Positions 1 to 8,117 of a stretch of 13,060 nt of DNA are shown piece by piece (the stretch's first letter is position 1; each line of letters opens with the position of its first letter). The notes under the pieces were generated by a model. The model did not search any database. It saw nothing but the letters and a program-made list of their open reading frames with translations, and was not told where the DNA came from. A program made the position numbers and the translations under genes. The stretch is from Bacilli bacterium (lineage in GTDB: Bacteria; Bacillota_I; Bacilli_A; RF39; UBA660): NCBI GenBank assembly GCA_900769635.1, contig CAAGHJ010000029.1, positions 1 to 13,060 on the forward strand, read 5' to 3'.

Positions 1-582
1 ATCAATGACAATAGCACGGTACAGAGTATCCGTAGTCAGATAGTAGCCAAAGAAGTAGCACTTACAGAACTGCGTCAGCGCTACACTGATCAGTATCCTG
101 ATGTCATAGCGGCGCAGAAACAGTTAAATAAACTGCGTCAATCGCTGGTAACGGAAGTAAATAATGTCGTTGACTCGAACGCAGCTACCTTAAATACTGC
201 GCAGATGGAACTACTGAAAAATCAAGCCGTAGCGCAGGCTCAGGCAAGCGCTGCCGCAGCCAGTGAAGAAGCCATCAAAGGCAAAAGAGCTGAAAAAGAA
301 AAAGAACTGGGAGAGTTTCCCGATAACGCCATGACCTACATGCAGTTAGACCGTGACGCCAAAATCAAACAGCAGATATATACCAGCCTCGTCAACCAGT
401 GCGAACAGGACAAGATCCAGGAAGCCATGGAAAGTATGGACATACAGGTGATTGACCCAGCAGACTTGCCGGATGTTGATAAACCAGCAGCGCCGAAAAA
501 GAAATTAATTGCTGCTATTGGCTTTGTTGTAGGATCACTTATTGCTTTTGCCTATGGTTTGATACTGTACAAGAAAGAATAG
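1..582 (+). CDS. Wzz/GNVR-type polysaccharide chain-length determinant, C-terminal part
   Basis: The reading frame is open from base 1, so the N-terminus lies outside the window; 193 residues are visible. They are rich in Ala, Gln, Lys and Glu with a coiled-coil look through about visible residue 120. A segment then matches the GNVR pattern of the Wzz/GumC family (proline, then a Leu-Asp-Arg-Asp core, then an Ile-Tyr-x-x-Leu stretch, near visible residues 103-130). A Pro-rich linker ending in Lys-Lys-Lys leads into one hydrophobic C-terminal membrane helix (about 167-188) and a short KKE tail. No Walker motifs follow, so no tyrosine kinase domain is fused at this end. Family members sit in the inner membrane and set polymer length with Wzy. 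It is co-oriented with the downstream polysaccharide genes. The region is visibly more GC-rich than the genes after 2060, suggesting a conserved backbone gene beside an exchanged cassette. Confidence 0.88.
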   Translation: MNDNSTVQSIRSQIVAKEVALTELRQRYTDQYPDVIAAQKQLNKLRQSLVTEVNNVVDSNAATLNTAQMELLKNQAVAQAQASAAAASEEAIKGKRAEKEKELGEFPDNAMTYMQLDRDAKIKQQIYTSLVNQCEQDKIQEAMESMDIQVIDPADLPDVDKPAAPKKKLIAAIGFVVGSLIAFAYGLILYKKE

Positions 583-603
583 TAAAAAATATGCCCAATT
601 AAT

Positions 604-650
604 GCCGTCCCCCTGCGGGGGAAGGTGGCTCATAAGAGCCGGAAGGGGGA
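604..650 (+). repeat. Two-hairpin palindromic repeat element, copy E1
   Basis: Two adjacent hairpins are visible: TCCCCC/GGGGGA (608-613 with 617-622, loop TGC) and GGCTC/GAGCC (627-631 with 636-640, loop ATAA). A purine-rich arm GGAAGGGGGA (641-650) follows. The architecture matches two further copies at 12730 and 12812. The 3' purine arm is the only Shine-Dalgarno-like sequence in front of the sugar transferase gene, and it can also pair with the 5' C-run (609-613), so the element could influence translation of that gene. There is no T-run after either hairpin, so it is not a typical terminator. Confidence 0.7.
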
Positions 651-659
651 TTGATTTTA

Positions 660-2051
660 TTGCCAATACGAAAATTTCCCAAATCACGTAAATTAATTAT
701 GTTTTTAGGTGATTTAATCATCATCAGTGTGGCGTATATCATTGCCACTGCTATCATTTTTAATAATTCACTAGTAATTAGTAATATATCCTATTATTCC
801 GGGATATTGCCTCTGCTGGCAGTATTGACAGTTCTATTGTTAAACATTAATGGACTTTATTCACTCGAGTATAAAGTTTTTGCGGAAATATTACTTAGCC
901 TGTTGGTAACCAATATTTGTACATTTGTTCTAATGCAGGCTCTCGGTGCGTTTTTTTATGAATCAACGGTAACAGCCATAGTGATTGCACTAGCGATAGT
1001 TTTCCAAATGGCAGGAATGATAATTTGGCGACATCTGTTTTGGCGGCTTGAATGCAGCTTGCATGAGTGTCGTAGTGTACTGCTCATTGGTTCGGAGGAA
1101 GAATGCAATCATGTATACAATCGTTTGCGGCAGCAGCCTCAGTTGGAAATGAAACTAAAGTATGTTTGCACAGAGCTTTTGGATAACGAATGGCAACAGG
1201 CAGCGGCAAAAGTAGATGTCATATTAATGTGTCCGGAGATGCGGCATCGCAATAAAATTAAAATCATTAATTATTGTCAGAAGTACGGCAAACAGCCGCT
1301 GATTATACCAAATACATTTGAAATCTTTTGCAGTGGTGCAAAGCTTGACAAAATTGATGATATTCCAGTTTTTCGTTTGCAAAGCCTGCATCCAAGCGTA
1401 GAATCACGCTTATTAAAACGACTGTTAGATGTGGCAGTTTCTGGCATAGGTTTTATTTGTGCGCTGCCTTTTATGATTGGGACAGCTTTAGCTATAAAAA
1501 TAACTGACCCCGGACCAATTATTTATAGTCAGATTCGTACGGGCAAGGATGGACGGGAATTTAAGGTCTATAAATTCCGTACAATGAAGGTTGATGCAGA
1601 AAAATATAGCGGTCCTATGCTGGCACAGGAAAATGATCCTAGAATAACGCCCACGGGAAGATTTTTACGGGCAGTGCGTCTTGATGAATTACCGCAGATA
1701 TGGAATGTCCTTGCTGGTGACATGAGTATAGTTGGACCGCGTCCGGAGCGGCCATTCTTTGTGGAAAAATTTACCGCAGAAACACCAGAATATGCCTATA
1801 GGCATAATGTCAAACCAGGGATAACGGGACTAGCCCAGGTGTATGGCAAATATAATACAACACCTTTGGATAAACTCGTATATGATCTCATGTATATTCA
1901 GCGTTGTAATATAATAACAGATTTAATCATAATTATTCAAACAGTAAAAGTATTGTTCACCAAAAGTGCTACTGAAGGTACTGGGGTAACGCAAAAAAAA
2001 TTGGATATGAAAAAATATGGTATAGGAAAAAATATTTATGGAGATTTTTAA
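660..2051 (+). CDS. Undecaprenyl-phosphate sugar phosphotransferase (WbaP/PssY-type initiating transferase)
   Basis: This should be the enzyme that starts repeat-unit synthesis by moving a sugar 1-phosphate from a nucleotide sugar to undecaprenyl phosphate at the inner membrane. Residues 1 to about 125 hold several hydrophobic helices, a central cytosolic region (about 130-235) resembles the CoA_binding_3 fold, and the C-terminal bacterial sugar transferase domain starts at KRLLD (Lys253). That domain shows a re-entrant membrane helix, the KFRTMK motif, the catalytic Asp342-Glu343 pair in RLDELPQ, and GPRPERP. The 463-residue length is typical of the full-length family. The start is uncertain: TTG at 651 directly abuts the purine arm of repeat E1 (zero spacing), whereas TTG at 660 sits about ten bases from it and is preferred. 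An ATG at 699 would give a shorter N-terminus. The sugar substrate cannot be told from sequence. Base composition is intermediate between wzz and the AT-rich genes downstream. Confidence 0.92.
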   Translation: MPIRKFPKSRKLIMFLGDLIIISVAYIIATAIIFNNSLVISNISYYSGILPLLAVLTVLLLNINGLYSLEYKVFAEILLSLLVTNICTFVLMQALGAFFYESTVTAIVIALAIVFQMAGMIIWRHLFWRLECSLHECRSVLLIGSEEECNHVYNRLRQQPQLEMKLKYVCTELLDNEWQQAAAKVDVILMCPEMRHRNKIKIINYCQKYGKQPLIIPNTFEIFCSGAKLDKIDDIPVFRLQSLHPSVESRLLKRLLDVAVSGIGFICALPFMIGTALAIKITDPGPIIYSQIRTGKDGREFKVYKFRTMKVDAEKYSGPMLAQENDPRITPTGRFLRAVRLDELPQIWNVLAGDMSIVGPRPERPFFVEKFTAETPEYAYRHNVKPGITGLAQVYGKYNTTPLDKLVYDLMYIQRCNIITDLIIIIQTVKVLFTKSATEGTGVTQKKLDMKKYGIGKNIYGDF

Positions 2052-2083
2052 ATATTGATGTGTGTAGTGAGAATGTGGGAAAT

Positions 2084-3226
2084 ATGAAAAATACTATAGC
2101 TTATTTAATTAAACATAATGTATTTATTCAAAAATGTTACGTATTCATATTTAGTAAATTGTTTAGTTTGATAGGAAAATTTGTAGAAATTGATGATAGG
2201 CTCGTATTGTTTGTGTCATATGGTGGCAGTAGCTTTAATGATAGTCCAAAAGTCATATACGATGCTATGAAAAATAATCCAAAATGGAATGATTTTAAGT
2301 TTGTATGGGCTTTTGAAAAACCAGAAAAATTTGTTGTAGAAAAAGGAAAAAAAATAAAAATAGATACGTTGAAATATTTTTTTGTTGCATTAAAAGCCAA
2401 GATTTGGATAACAAATGTAAATATAGAGCGTGGCCTGCATTTTAAAAATAAAAAAACAATTTACTTAAATACATGGCATGGTACTGGCCCGAAACAAGGT
2501 GGCAATGGAGTTAAAGGCCGCTCGGATTATGACTTTAGTTATGTTGATATTTTATGTGTTGATGGCACTTATGCTGAAAATGAATTTTTATCTTGTTTTA
2601 ATGCAAAGAAAGACAATATGTTATGGTGTGGAAGACCTAGAGAGGATGAGTTGATTTTTCAGAAAAATAAATTCAACAGTAATATGATAAAGCGTAAATT
2701 GGGTATAAAAAACTGTAAAAAAATAATATTATATATGCCAACATGGAGAGAATATAAAATTAGGGCGTTAGATGTTGGCGCCTGGAAAAAAGAATTGGGA
2801 GATGAATATATTCTTTTGATTAGAAATCATCATTTTGTTACTGAGAAAATGTATTATGAATATGCTGATTTTGTAATAGATGCTTCAAATTATGCCAATG
2901 TTAATGAATTGTATTGGATTTCTGATATATTAATTTCTGATTATTCTAGTGCGTTTTTTGATTTCGGGCTATTGGGGAAACCCATGTTTTGTTATGCCTA
3001 TGATTATGATGAGTACAATAATAGTAACGGGTTATTGATGAATTTAAAAGAAGTATTTCCAAGAGGTATTATAACTAGTGAGCAGGAATTAATTTACAAA
3101 ATAAAACACACTGATTATAATAAATATTCCTTAGAATGCAACGATTTTTGTGCGCAATATGTATCACATAAAGCAAATGCTACTGAAACTTGTTTAAAAA
3201 GATTAAATACATTACTTAATAACTAA
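2084..3226 (+). CDS. CDP-glycerol/CDP-polyol glycerophosphotransferase family protein (TagB/TagF-like)
   Basis: Proteins of the Glyphos_transf family transfer glycerol phosphate or ribitol phosphate from a CDP-polyol to a lipid-linked acceptor. The family signatures are present: a TWHGTGPK segment containing the expected catalytic His (His132), MPTWRE at about 218-223, and the late ISDYSSAFFDF segment with Asp286-Tyr-Ser-Ser. The N-terminus has one amphipathic/hydrophobic stretch and no signal peptide, fitting a membrane-associated cytosolic enzyme. The ATG at 2084 is preferred, with a weak GGGA just upstream; an in-frame GTG at 2060 would add eight residues but has its nearest GGAG 15 bases away. 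It lies 32 bases after the sugar transferase. The cytidylyltransferase at 5411 could supply its CDP-activated donor. Glycerol versus ribitol (or another polyol) cannot be decided here. The gene is very AT-rich. Confidence 0.85.
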   Translation: MKNTIAYLIKHNVFIQKCYVFIFSKLFSLIGKFVEIDDRLVLFVSYGGSSFNDSPKVIYDAMKNNPKWNDFKFVWAFEKPEKFVVEKGKKIKIDTLKYFFVALKAKIWITNVNIERGLHFKNKKTIYLNTWHGTGPKQGGNGVKGRSDYDFSYVDILCVDGTYAENEFLSCFNAKKDNMLWCGRPREDELIFQKNKFNSNMIKRKLGIKNCKKIILYMPTWREYKIRALDVGAWKKELGDEYILLIRNHHFVTEKMYYEYADFVIDASNYANVNELYWISDILISDYSSAFFDFGLLGKPMFCYAYDYDEYNNSNGLLMNLKEVFPRGIITSEQELIYKIKHTDYNKYSLECNDFCAQYVSHKANATETCLKRLNTLLNN

Positions 3227-3239
3227 TGGAGGTAGTTAA

Positions 3240-4220
3240 TTGAATGAATTAATAAGCGTGATTGTTCCAGTATATAATGTTAAAGGATATTTAGTTGAAT
3301 GTGTTGATTCAATAATTAGGCAATCATATAAAAGATTGGAAATAATTCTAATAGATGATGGTTCTACAGATGGCTCAAGTGAACTATGTGATGTATTAGG
3401 TAAAAAAGATCAACGAATAGTTGTAGTTCATAAAATCAATGGCGGACTTAGTGATGCCCGTAATGCTGGTATGAAAATAGCTAAAGGCATGTTTTGGGCA
3501 TTTGTTGATAGTGATGACACTATTGAAAAAGACATGATTGAAATACTTTATCAAAATGCAAAAAAATATAATGCTGATATATCAATGTGTAAAAGCAATC
3601 GCATAAAGAATAATACATTAATAAAAAAAGAATGTTCCAATAAAAAAGAGATATATATAGGCAAAGAGAGAATAATTAAATATTTGTTTAATCAAACGGG
3701 TTCATCTATAGCAGCCTGTCTAAAATTATATGAAGCATCAAAACATAAATTTATTTTCCCAGTGGGGAAAACATCTGAAGATGCATTTGTGATTTTAGAT
3801 ATAATAAATGAAGATAGTCGATTGGTTGTTAATGATATAGGTAAATATAATTATAGATTGCGTGATGGCAGTATAACAAGACAAAAATCATATCATCATT
3901 CATTAATGGATTGTTATTATGCGTATAAGAATAATTATACTCGCATAATAAAAGAAAATCCAAACTGTGAAAGAGTAGCTGCTAGAAGGCTGATCTGGTC
4001 AATAGTAAGAACAATGTGGACAATACTAAATACGAATGATTATTTTAAACATAAAATAAAATTAAAATATTTGCAAAAACAATTATGGATTAATAGAAAA
4101 ATGTGGTTAACAAACAATGCTTGCAATTATATTGACAAGGGAATGTGTATACTGGCAGTTACTTCTATACAAGGATACCGCCTTATACGGCAATTTATAG
4201 AACGGTTTAGATTGAGGTGA
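3240..4220 (+). CDS. Glycosyltransferase family 2
   Basis: A GT-A fold, inverting glycosyltransferase expected to add one sugar to the lipid-linked repeat unit on the cytosolic face. The N-terminal domain begins SVIVPVYN, followed by the nucleotide-binding IDDGSTDGSS segment (Asp39-Asp40), GGLSDARNAGM, and an intact metal-binding DSDD motif at residues 90-93. The C-terminal half (about 110-326) is variable and basic, as usual for acceptor-binding regions. The start is TTG at 3240: GGAGG at 3228-3232 precedes it by seven bases and the only nearby ATG is out of frame. The gene starts 13 bases after the upstream stop, and its last codons carry the Shine-Dalgarno sequence of the next gene, so translation is probably coupled. 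Donor and acceptor are unknown. Confidence 0.92.
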   Translation: MNELISVIVPVYNVKGYLVECVDSIIRQSYKRLEIILIDDGSTDGSSELCDVLGKKDQRIVVVHKINGGLSDARNAGMKIAKGMFWAFVDSDDTIEKDMIEILYQNAKKYNADISMCKSNRIKNNTLIKKECSNKKEIYIGKERIIKYLFNQTGSSIAACLKLYEASKHKFIFPVGKTSEDAFVILDIINEDSRLVVNDIGKYNYRLRDGSITRQKSYHHSLMDCYYAYKNNYTRIIKENPNCERVAARRLIWSIVRTMWTILNTNDYFKHKIKLKYLQKQLWINRKMWLTNNACNYIDKGMCILAVTSIQGYRLIRQFIERFRLR

Positions 4221-4224
4221 TAGT

Positions 4225-5388
4225 GTGGAGTTTTGGTGGCTGTTTTTTATGACATCATGTTCTATGATGTGGTTCATTTATTATTTGCCAGCAAAATATA
4301 ATATTTTCACTATTAGAATATCCGTAACTTTATTGATATTCATTAGCGGACTTAGATACTATATCGGAACAGATTATCCAACTTATGTGATGTTTTTTAA
4401 TGAATATTCAGCAGGTGCGATATTTGCAGCTATGAATGACGGATTAGAACCAGCTATTTCCATAATAATATCATTTTTAGGTTTGCTAGGTGGCACATTT
4501 CAGCTTATGTTTTTGCTATATTCGTTCATAATTATTGGAGGATATTATTATGGCTGCAGGGTATTTATAGGTAATAACTGTTATATATTAATTTTGTCAG
4601 TGTTATTGTACGTGACGTATAACAGTGCCGGCGGGTTTTGGTGGGGGATGAATGCCATTCGTCAAGCAGCGGCAATGAGCATAGCATTGATCTCATCAAA
4701 GTATTTAATAAGTGATGAAAATGTTAAATTTATTTTTGGTATCTTCATTGCTGCTATGTTCCATTATAGTGCATTAGTTTTTTTACCAGCATTGTATTTA
4801 AGAAAAGTTCATGTAGAAAGACGTACAGCTTTATGGTTAGTTGCTATATCTGTTGTTTTAACTATAAGTGGATTAAGTAAAAATATAGTATTAAATATAC
4901 TAGCATTTTCATTAGGGATAATAGGAAAATATGAAAGCGCATTAGCTTTAATAAGTTCTGGAGATAAATCGTTTTCATATATGTCATTAGTATATGTAGC
5001 GATGTATTTATTTTCCTTGTATGAATGCAAAAACAATGACAGAAGTTATTTTAAAATTATATATAATTTGAGTATAGTTTTTATAATTATGCGAGTGCTA
5101 ACTAGTTTTTCGCTTGGAGGACCGAGTATTCAATATATATTGCATAGATTTGAGGTATATTATTTACCGTTTTTCTTGATATATTCAGCGTATGGTCTTT
5201 ATATTTTTGCAAGTAAAATTAAGCCTTTTTGGATGGGGTTGGTAACAGTTACTTTATTTATTATTATGCTGTCTTACTTATCAATTATAAATATAGCAAA
5301 AATAGGCGGAGATTCTTCATATCCATTGCCGCCAGACTACCCTGGACAAAATATAGAATATGATGCAAATTTTAATTTGATTGAATGA
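4225..5388 (+). CDS. EpsG-family / Wzy-like polysaccharide polymerase
   Basis: A polytopic membrane protein of 387 residues with roughly ten hydrophobic helices. It carries features of the EpsG family: Arg44 followed by the YIGTDYPTY segment (Gly48-Thr49-Asp50-Tyr51) after the second helix, the NAIRQ motif (Asn143, Arg146, Gln147), and an FHYSALVFLPALYL segment after the next helix. Such proteins join lipid-linked repeat units on the outer face of the inner membrane. It is the only Wzy candidate in the window and complements the flippase at 9763. The start is GTG at 4225, preceded by GAGGTGA (4213-4219) that lies inside the end of the GT2 gene, with a four-base gap between stop and start. The C-terminal 30 residues are polar and Pro-rich. 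Confidence 0.85.
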   Translation: MEFWWLFFMTSCSMMWFIYYLPAKYNIFTIRISVTLLIFISGLRYYIGTDYPTYVMFFNEYSAGAIFAAMNDGLEPAISIIISFLGLLGGTFQLMFLLYSFIIIGGYYYGCRVFIGNNCYILILSVLLYVTYNSAGGFWWGMNAIRQAAAMSIALISSKYLISDENVKFIFGIFIAAMFHYSALVFLPALYLRKVHVERRTALWLVAISVVLTISGLSKNIVLNILAFSLGIIGKYESALALISSGDKSFSYMSLVYVAMYLFSLYECKNNDRSYFKIIYNLSIVFIIMRVLTSFSLGGPSIQYILHRFEVYYLPFFLIYSAYGLYIFASKIKPFWMGLVTVTLFIIMLSYLSIINIAKIGGDSSYPLPPDYPGQNIEYDANFNLIE

Positions 5389-5410
5389 TTTATGCGAGGA
5401 GGTTAATAAT

Positions 5411-6136
5411 ATGAGTAACATAGCTGTAATCATAGCAGGTGGTTCTGGACATCGTATGGGGCAAGATATTCCAAAACAATTCATTAATGTATATGATAAA
5501 CCAGTCCTTATATATACTTTAGAGGGCTTTCAAAGACATCCACAAATTGATGCTATAGAGGTAGTTTGTATAGATGGTTGGGAGAATGTGGTAGCAGCTT
5601 ATGCAAAACAGTTTAATATAACCAAACTAAAATGGATTGTAAGCGGTGGAAATACTGGTCAAGAATCTATACGCAATGGCGTATATGAACTAGAAAAATT
5701 TGCAAATAATGATGATATAGTTGTTATACATGATGGTATAAGACCATTGGTAGATGAAAGTGTTTTGACAGATGTTTTATTGGTGGCTCAAAAATATGGT
5801 AATGCAGTTACGTCTATGCCATACAATGAGCAGATATTTGTGATAGATAAAGATGATAGTGCAATTACTTCAACGTATATTCCTAGAGAAACTTTGCGAA
5901 GAGTAGCAACTCCGCAAGCATATAGATTTGATTTGTTGGATAAAAAATATCATGAAGCTTTTGAGAAAAATATAGGAATACATGGTTCGGCATATACCAA
6001 TACAATGATGGTTGAATTGGGAGAAATATTACATTTTGCAGCTGGTTCTGATAAAAACATAAAATTAACTACTAAAGATGATCTAGAAATGTTCAAAGCA
6101 TATTTAAAATCAGATAAAGATAATTGGTTAAAATAA
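5411..6136 (+). CDS. IspD/TarI-like cytidylyltransferase (probable CDP-polyol synthase)
   Basis: This 241-residue protein matches the IspD/TarI family, which transfers CMP from CTP to a phosphorylated polyol. Visible signatures are the nucleotide-binding loop IIAGGSGHRMG (about residues 7-17), IPKQF shortly after, a GGNTGQESIRNG segment, HDGIRPLV, an ATPQAY segment, and a C-terminal KLTTKDDLEMF. A housekeeping IspD (methylerythritol phosphate pathway) is possible on sequence alone, but placement in a polysaccharide operon with a Glyphos_transf gene and an SDR favours a TarI-like role making a CDP-alditol such as CDP-ribitol. The start is ATG at 5411 because a perfect AGGAGG (5397-5402) lies eight bases upstream; an in-frame ATG at 5381 overlaps the polymerase gene and lacks such a site. 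The next gene follows after an 18-base gap. Confidence 0.88.
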   Translation: MSNIAVIIAGGSGHRMGQDIPKQFINVYDKPVLIYTLEGFQRHPQIDAIEVVCIDGWENVVAAYAKQFNITKLKWIVSGGNTGQESIRNGVYELEKFANNDDIVVIHDGIRPLVDESVLTDVLLVAQKYGNAVTSMPYNEQIFVIDKDDSAITSTYIPRETLRRVATPQAYRFDLLDKKYHEAFEKNIGIHGSAYTNTMMVELGEILHFAAGSDKNIKLTTKDDLEMFKAYLKSDKDNWLK

Positions 6137-6154
6137 TGACTGGAGAAGTTTAAA

Positions 6155-7240
6155 ATGGCAATATTGTCTGATCCTATATTTTGCAATGATATTAATAAAG
6201 TAGCTTCATTGGATATTCCATGGGATATGTTAAAAAATAAATCTATATTAATTTCAGGAGCGACTGGTTTAGTTGGTTCATTTTTGGTTGATGTTATCAT
6301 GCAACGTAATATTGTATATGATATGCAATGCTGTATTTATGCATTAGGACGTAATGAAAAACGATCGCAAATTAGATTTAATCGGTTTTGGAATAATCCG
6401 TATTTTAATTTTATTCAATGTGATGTTAATACAGCATTAAATATAAAATGCATTGATAAAGTTGATTATGCTATACATTTAGCTAGTAATACGCATCCAT
6501 TAGCTTATGCTACAGATCCAATAGGTACCATAATAACTAATATAATTGGAACTAAGAATATGTTGGATTTTTCTTTTACACATGCTATTAAGCGTTTTGC
6601 GTTTGCTTCATCAAATGAAATATATGGTGAAAATCGTGGTGATGTAGAAAAATTTTCAGAAGAATATTGTGGATATATAGATTGTAATACCATGCGGGCA
6701 GGTTATCCGGAAAGCAAGCGATGTGGTGAGGCTTTGTGTCAAGCATATATTAAGCAAAAAAATATGGATATAGTTATACCAAGATTAACACGTTCGTATG
6801 GACCAACTATGATTATGAATGATAGTAAAGTTATAAGTCAATTTATTCGTAAGGCAATTGCGGGTGAAGATATAGTATTAAAAAGTGATGGTCATCAACA
6901 TTATTCATTTACTTATGTTGCAGATGCAGTTTCTGGATTATTGATGGTATTATTAAAAGGAAAATGTGGTGAAGCGTATAATATTGCAGATGAAAAATCC
7001 GATATCATGCTTAAGAATTTAGCAAAGATTATTGCCAATAAATGCGGTAGTAATGTTGTTTTTGATTTGCCAGATGCCATAGAAAGAGAAGGATATAGCA
7101 AGGCAACTAAAGCAAGATTAGACAGTAATAAGTTAAATAAATTAGGTTGGAATGCGTTATATTCAATTGATGAAGGTATAGATAATACTATTAATATTTT
7201 AAAAAATTATATAACAATGAGGAACAAATATGATACCTAA
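6155..7240 (+). CDS. NAD(P)-dependent extended SDR (epimerase/dehydratase family)
   Basis: A 361-residue extended short-chain dehydrogenase/reductase. The Rossmann nucleotide-binding motif GATGLVG is at residues 35-41, the catalytic Ser lies in FASSNEIYG (Ser152/Ser153), and the Tyr-x-x-x-Lys pair is Tyr184/Lys188 in GYPESKR. A conserved SYGP follows, and the C-terminal half has the sugar-nucleotide-binding look of the epimerase/dehydratase group (FTYVADAVSGL, EAYNIAD). Members oxidise, epimerise, dehydrate or decarboxylate nucleotide sugars; the product here is not determined by sequence. Placement directly after the cytidylyltransferase suggests the two act in one pathway, perhaps on a CDP-linked or phosphorylated polyol or ketose. 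Haemophilus Bcs1/Acs1 joins an IspD-like and an SDR domain for CDP-ribitol, but that SDR is of the short classical type, so the analogy is loose. GGAGAAG (6142-6148) precedes the ATG. Confidence 0.85.
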   Translation: MAILSDPIFCNDINKVASLDIPWDMLKNKSILISGATGLVGSFLVDVIMQRNIVYDMQCCIYALGRNEKRSQIRFNRFWNNPYFNFIQCDVNTALNIKCIDKVDYAIHLASNTHPLAYATDPIGTIITNIIGTKNMLDFSFTHAIKRFAFASSNEIYGENRGDVEKFSEEYCGYIDCNTMRAGYPESKRCGEALCQAYIKQKNMDIVIPRLTRSYGPTMIMNDSKVISQFIRKAIAGEDIVLKSDGHQHYSFTYVADAVSGLLMVLLKGKCGEAYNIADEKSDIMLKNLAKIIANKCGSNVVFDLPDAIEREGYSKATKARLDSNKLNKLGWNALYSIDEGIDNTINILKNYITMRNKYDT

Positions 7241-8021
7241 AATTATTCATTATTGCTGGTTTGGTGGTAATGATTTAACTGATGAAGTAAAAAAATATAT
7301 CGCTACATGGCGCAAGTATTGTCCTGATTATAAAATCATTGAATGGAATGAATCAAATTTTGATATTAATGAAAATGATTATGTACGCGAGGCTTATGAA
7401 GCTAAGAAATGGGCATTTGTTACCGATTACGTTCGTTTAAAGGTTATTTATGAAAACGGTGGCATTTATATGGATACCGATGTGGAAGTTGTAAAATCAC
7501 TAGACGATTTATTGATCTACGATGCAGTGTCTGGATACGAGTCGAAGACCAGCATCCAGACAGGCACCATGGCTGCTTGTCGGGGTAATAGCTGGATTAA
7601 AATGCTGCTTGATGATTATGAAAATAGGCATTTTGTTAAGCAGGATGGTAGTCTTGATACTAAGACTAATGTGCAGGTAATAACTAAATTAACTATTGCT
7701 AAATATGGACTGGAATTGGACGGTATGATAAAAACGTTTGGTGAAAATATGATTTTATTACCATTTGATTATTTGTGTGCTAAATCATACAAAACTGGAG
7801 AAATTACAAAAACAGTAAATACATACACGGTGCATAATTTTACAGGTTCATGGCTGTCAAAACAAGAAAAAGACTTACAGAAAGTTCGGCGGAAATATTA
7901 TAATAATTTAATTTTTTTGCCGGATAGCAGAATTAAAAATAAATTAGCAATATTATTGGCAACAATTAAATTGGAAGGAATGGGTGGTGTATTCAGACTT
8001 ATAAAAAAGAAGCTTTGTTAG
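7230..8021 (+). CDS. Glycosyltransferase family 32 (capsular polysaccharide synthesis type)
   Basis: The protein starts IPKIIHYCWFGG, the hallmark opening of the Gly_transf_sug/GT32 group, and carries TDYVRLKVIYENGGIYMDTD, which includes the DXD metal site (Asp82-Thr83-Asp84). Its 263 residues are the usual length for this family. It probably transfers a hexose or related sugar to the growing repeat unit at the cytosolic membrane face; donor and linkage are unknown. The ATG overlaps the end of the SDR gene by 11 bases and is preceded by GAGGAA (7219-7224), so the two are probably translationally coupled. The stretch from about 7500 to 7620 is noticeably more GC-rich than the rest of the gene. 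The last 25 residues are basic and may contact the membrane. Confidence 0.9.
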   Translation: MIPKIIHYCWFGGNDLTDEVKKYIATWRKYCPDYKIIEWNESNFDINENDYVREAYEAKKWAFVTDYVRLKVIYENGGIYMDTDVEVVKSLDDLLIYDAVSGYESKTSIQTGTMAACRGNSWIKMLLDDYENRHFVKQDGSLDTKTNVQVITKLTIAKYGLELDGMIKTFGENMILLPFDYLCAKSYKTGEITKTVNTYTVHNFTGSWLSKQEKDLQKVRRKYYNNLIFLPDSRIKNKLAILLATIKLEGMGGVFRLIKKKLC

Positions 8022-8063
8022 TGCAGTTATGATAATGGATTAGGTGTTAATAAATAAATTATT

Positions 8064-8091
8064 TTGAATGTGCATAACAACTTTTTATACT
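8064..8091 (+). promoter_or_regulatory. Possible sigma-70-type promoter ahead of the second GT2 gene
   Basis: TTGAAT (8064-8069) and TATACT (8086-8091) are separated by 16 bases in the 96-base gap between the GT32 and GT2 genes, the longest gap within the co-directional block from 660 to 12461. Matches to the consensus are four of six and five of six. A transcript would start near 8098, about 20 bases before the TTG start. AT-rich DNA yields such matches by chance, so this is tentative. Confidence 0.3.
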
Positions 8092-8117
8092 GATATGTCA
8101 TAGAAAGGAAGCAAAAG

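Noticed and set aside
583..650. A terminator or promoter between wzz and the sugar transferase
   Set aside because: No T-run follows the hairpins, and I could not find a convincing -35/-10 pair that is not within repeat E1.
2137..2400. Minus-strand open frame opposite the glycerophosphotransferase gene
   Set aside because: It lies wholly inside a well-supported plus-strand gene and shows no recognisable domain. Similar minus-strand frames at 4809-5036, 5950-6300, 6505-6693, 6913-7101, 8277-8549, 8598-8810 and 11960-12157 were dropped for the same reason.
5381..5410. An upstream start for the cytidylyltransferase at 5381
   Set aside because: It would overlap the polymerase gene and place the perfect AGGAGG (5397-5402) inside the coding region. 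ATG 5411 fits that site and the family N-terminus.
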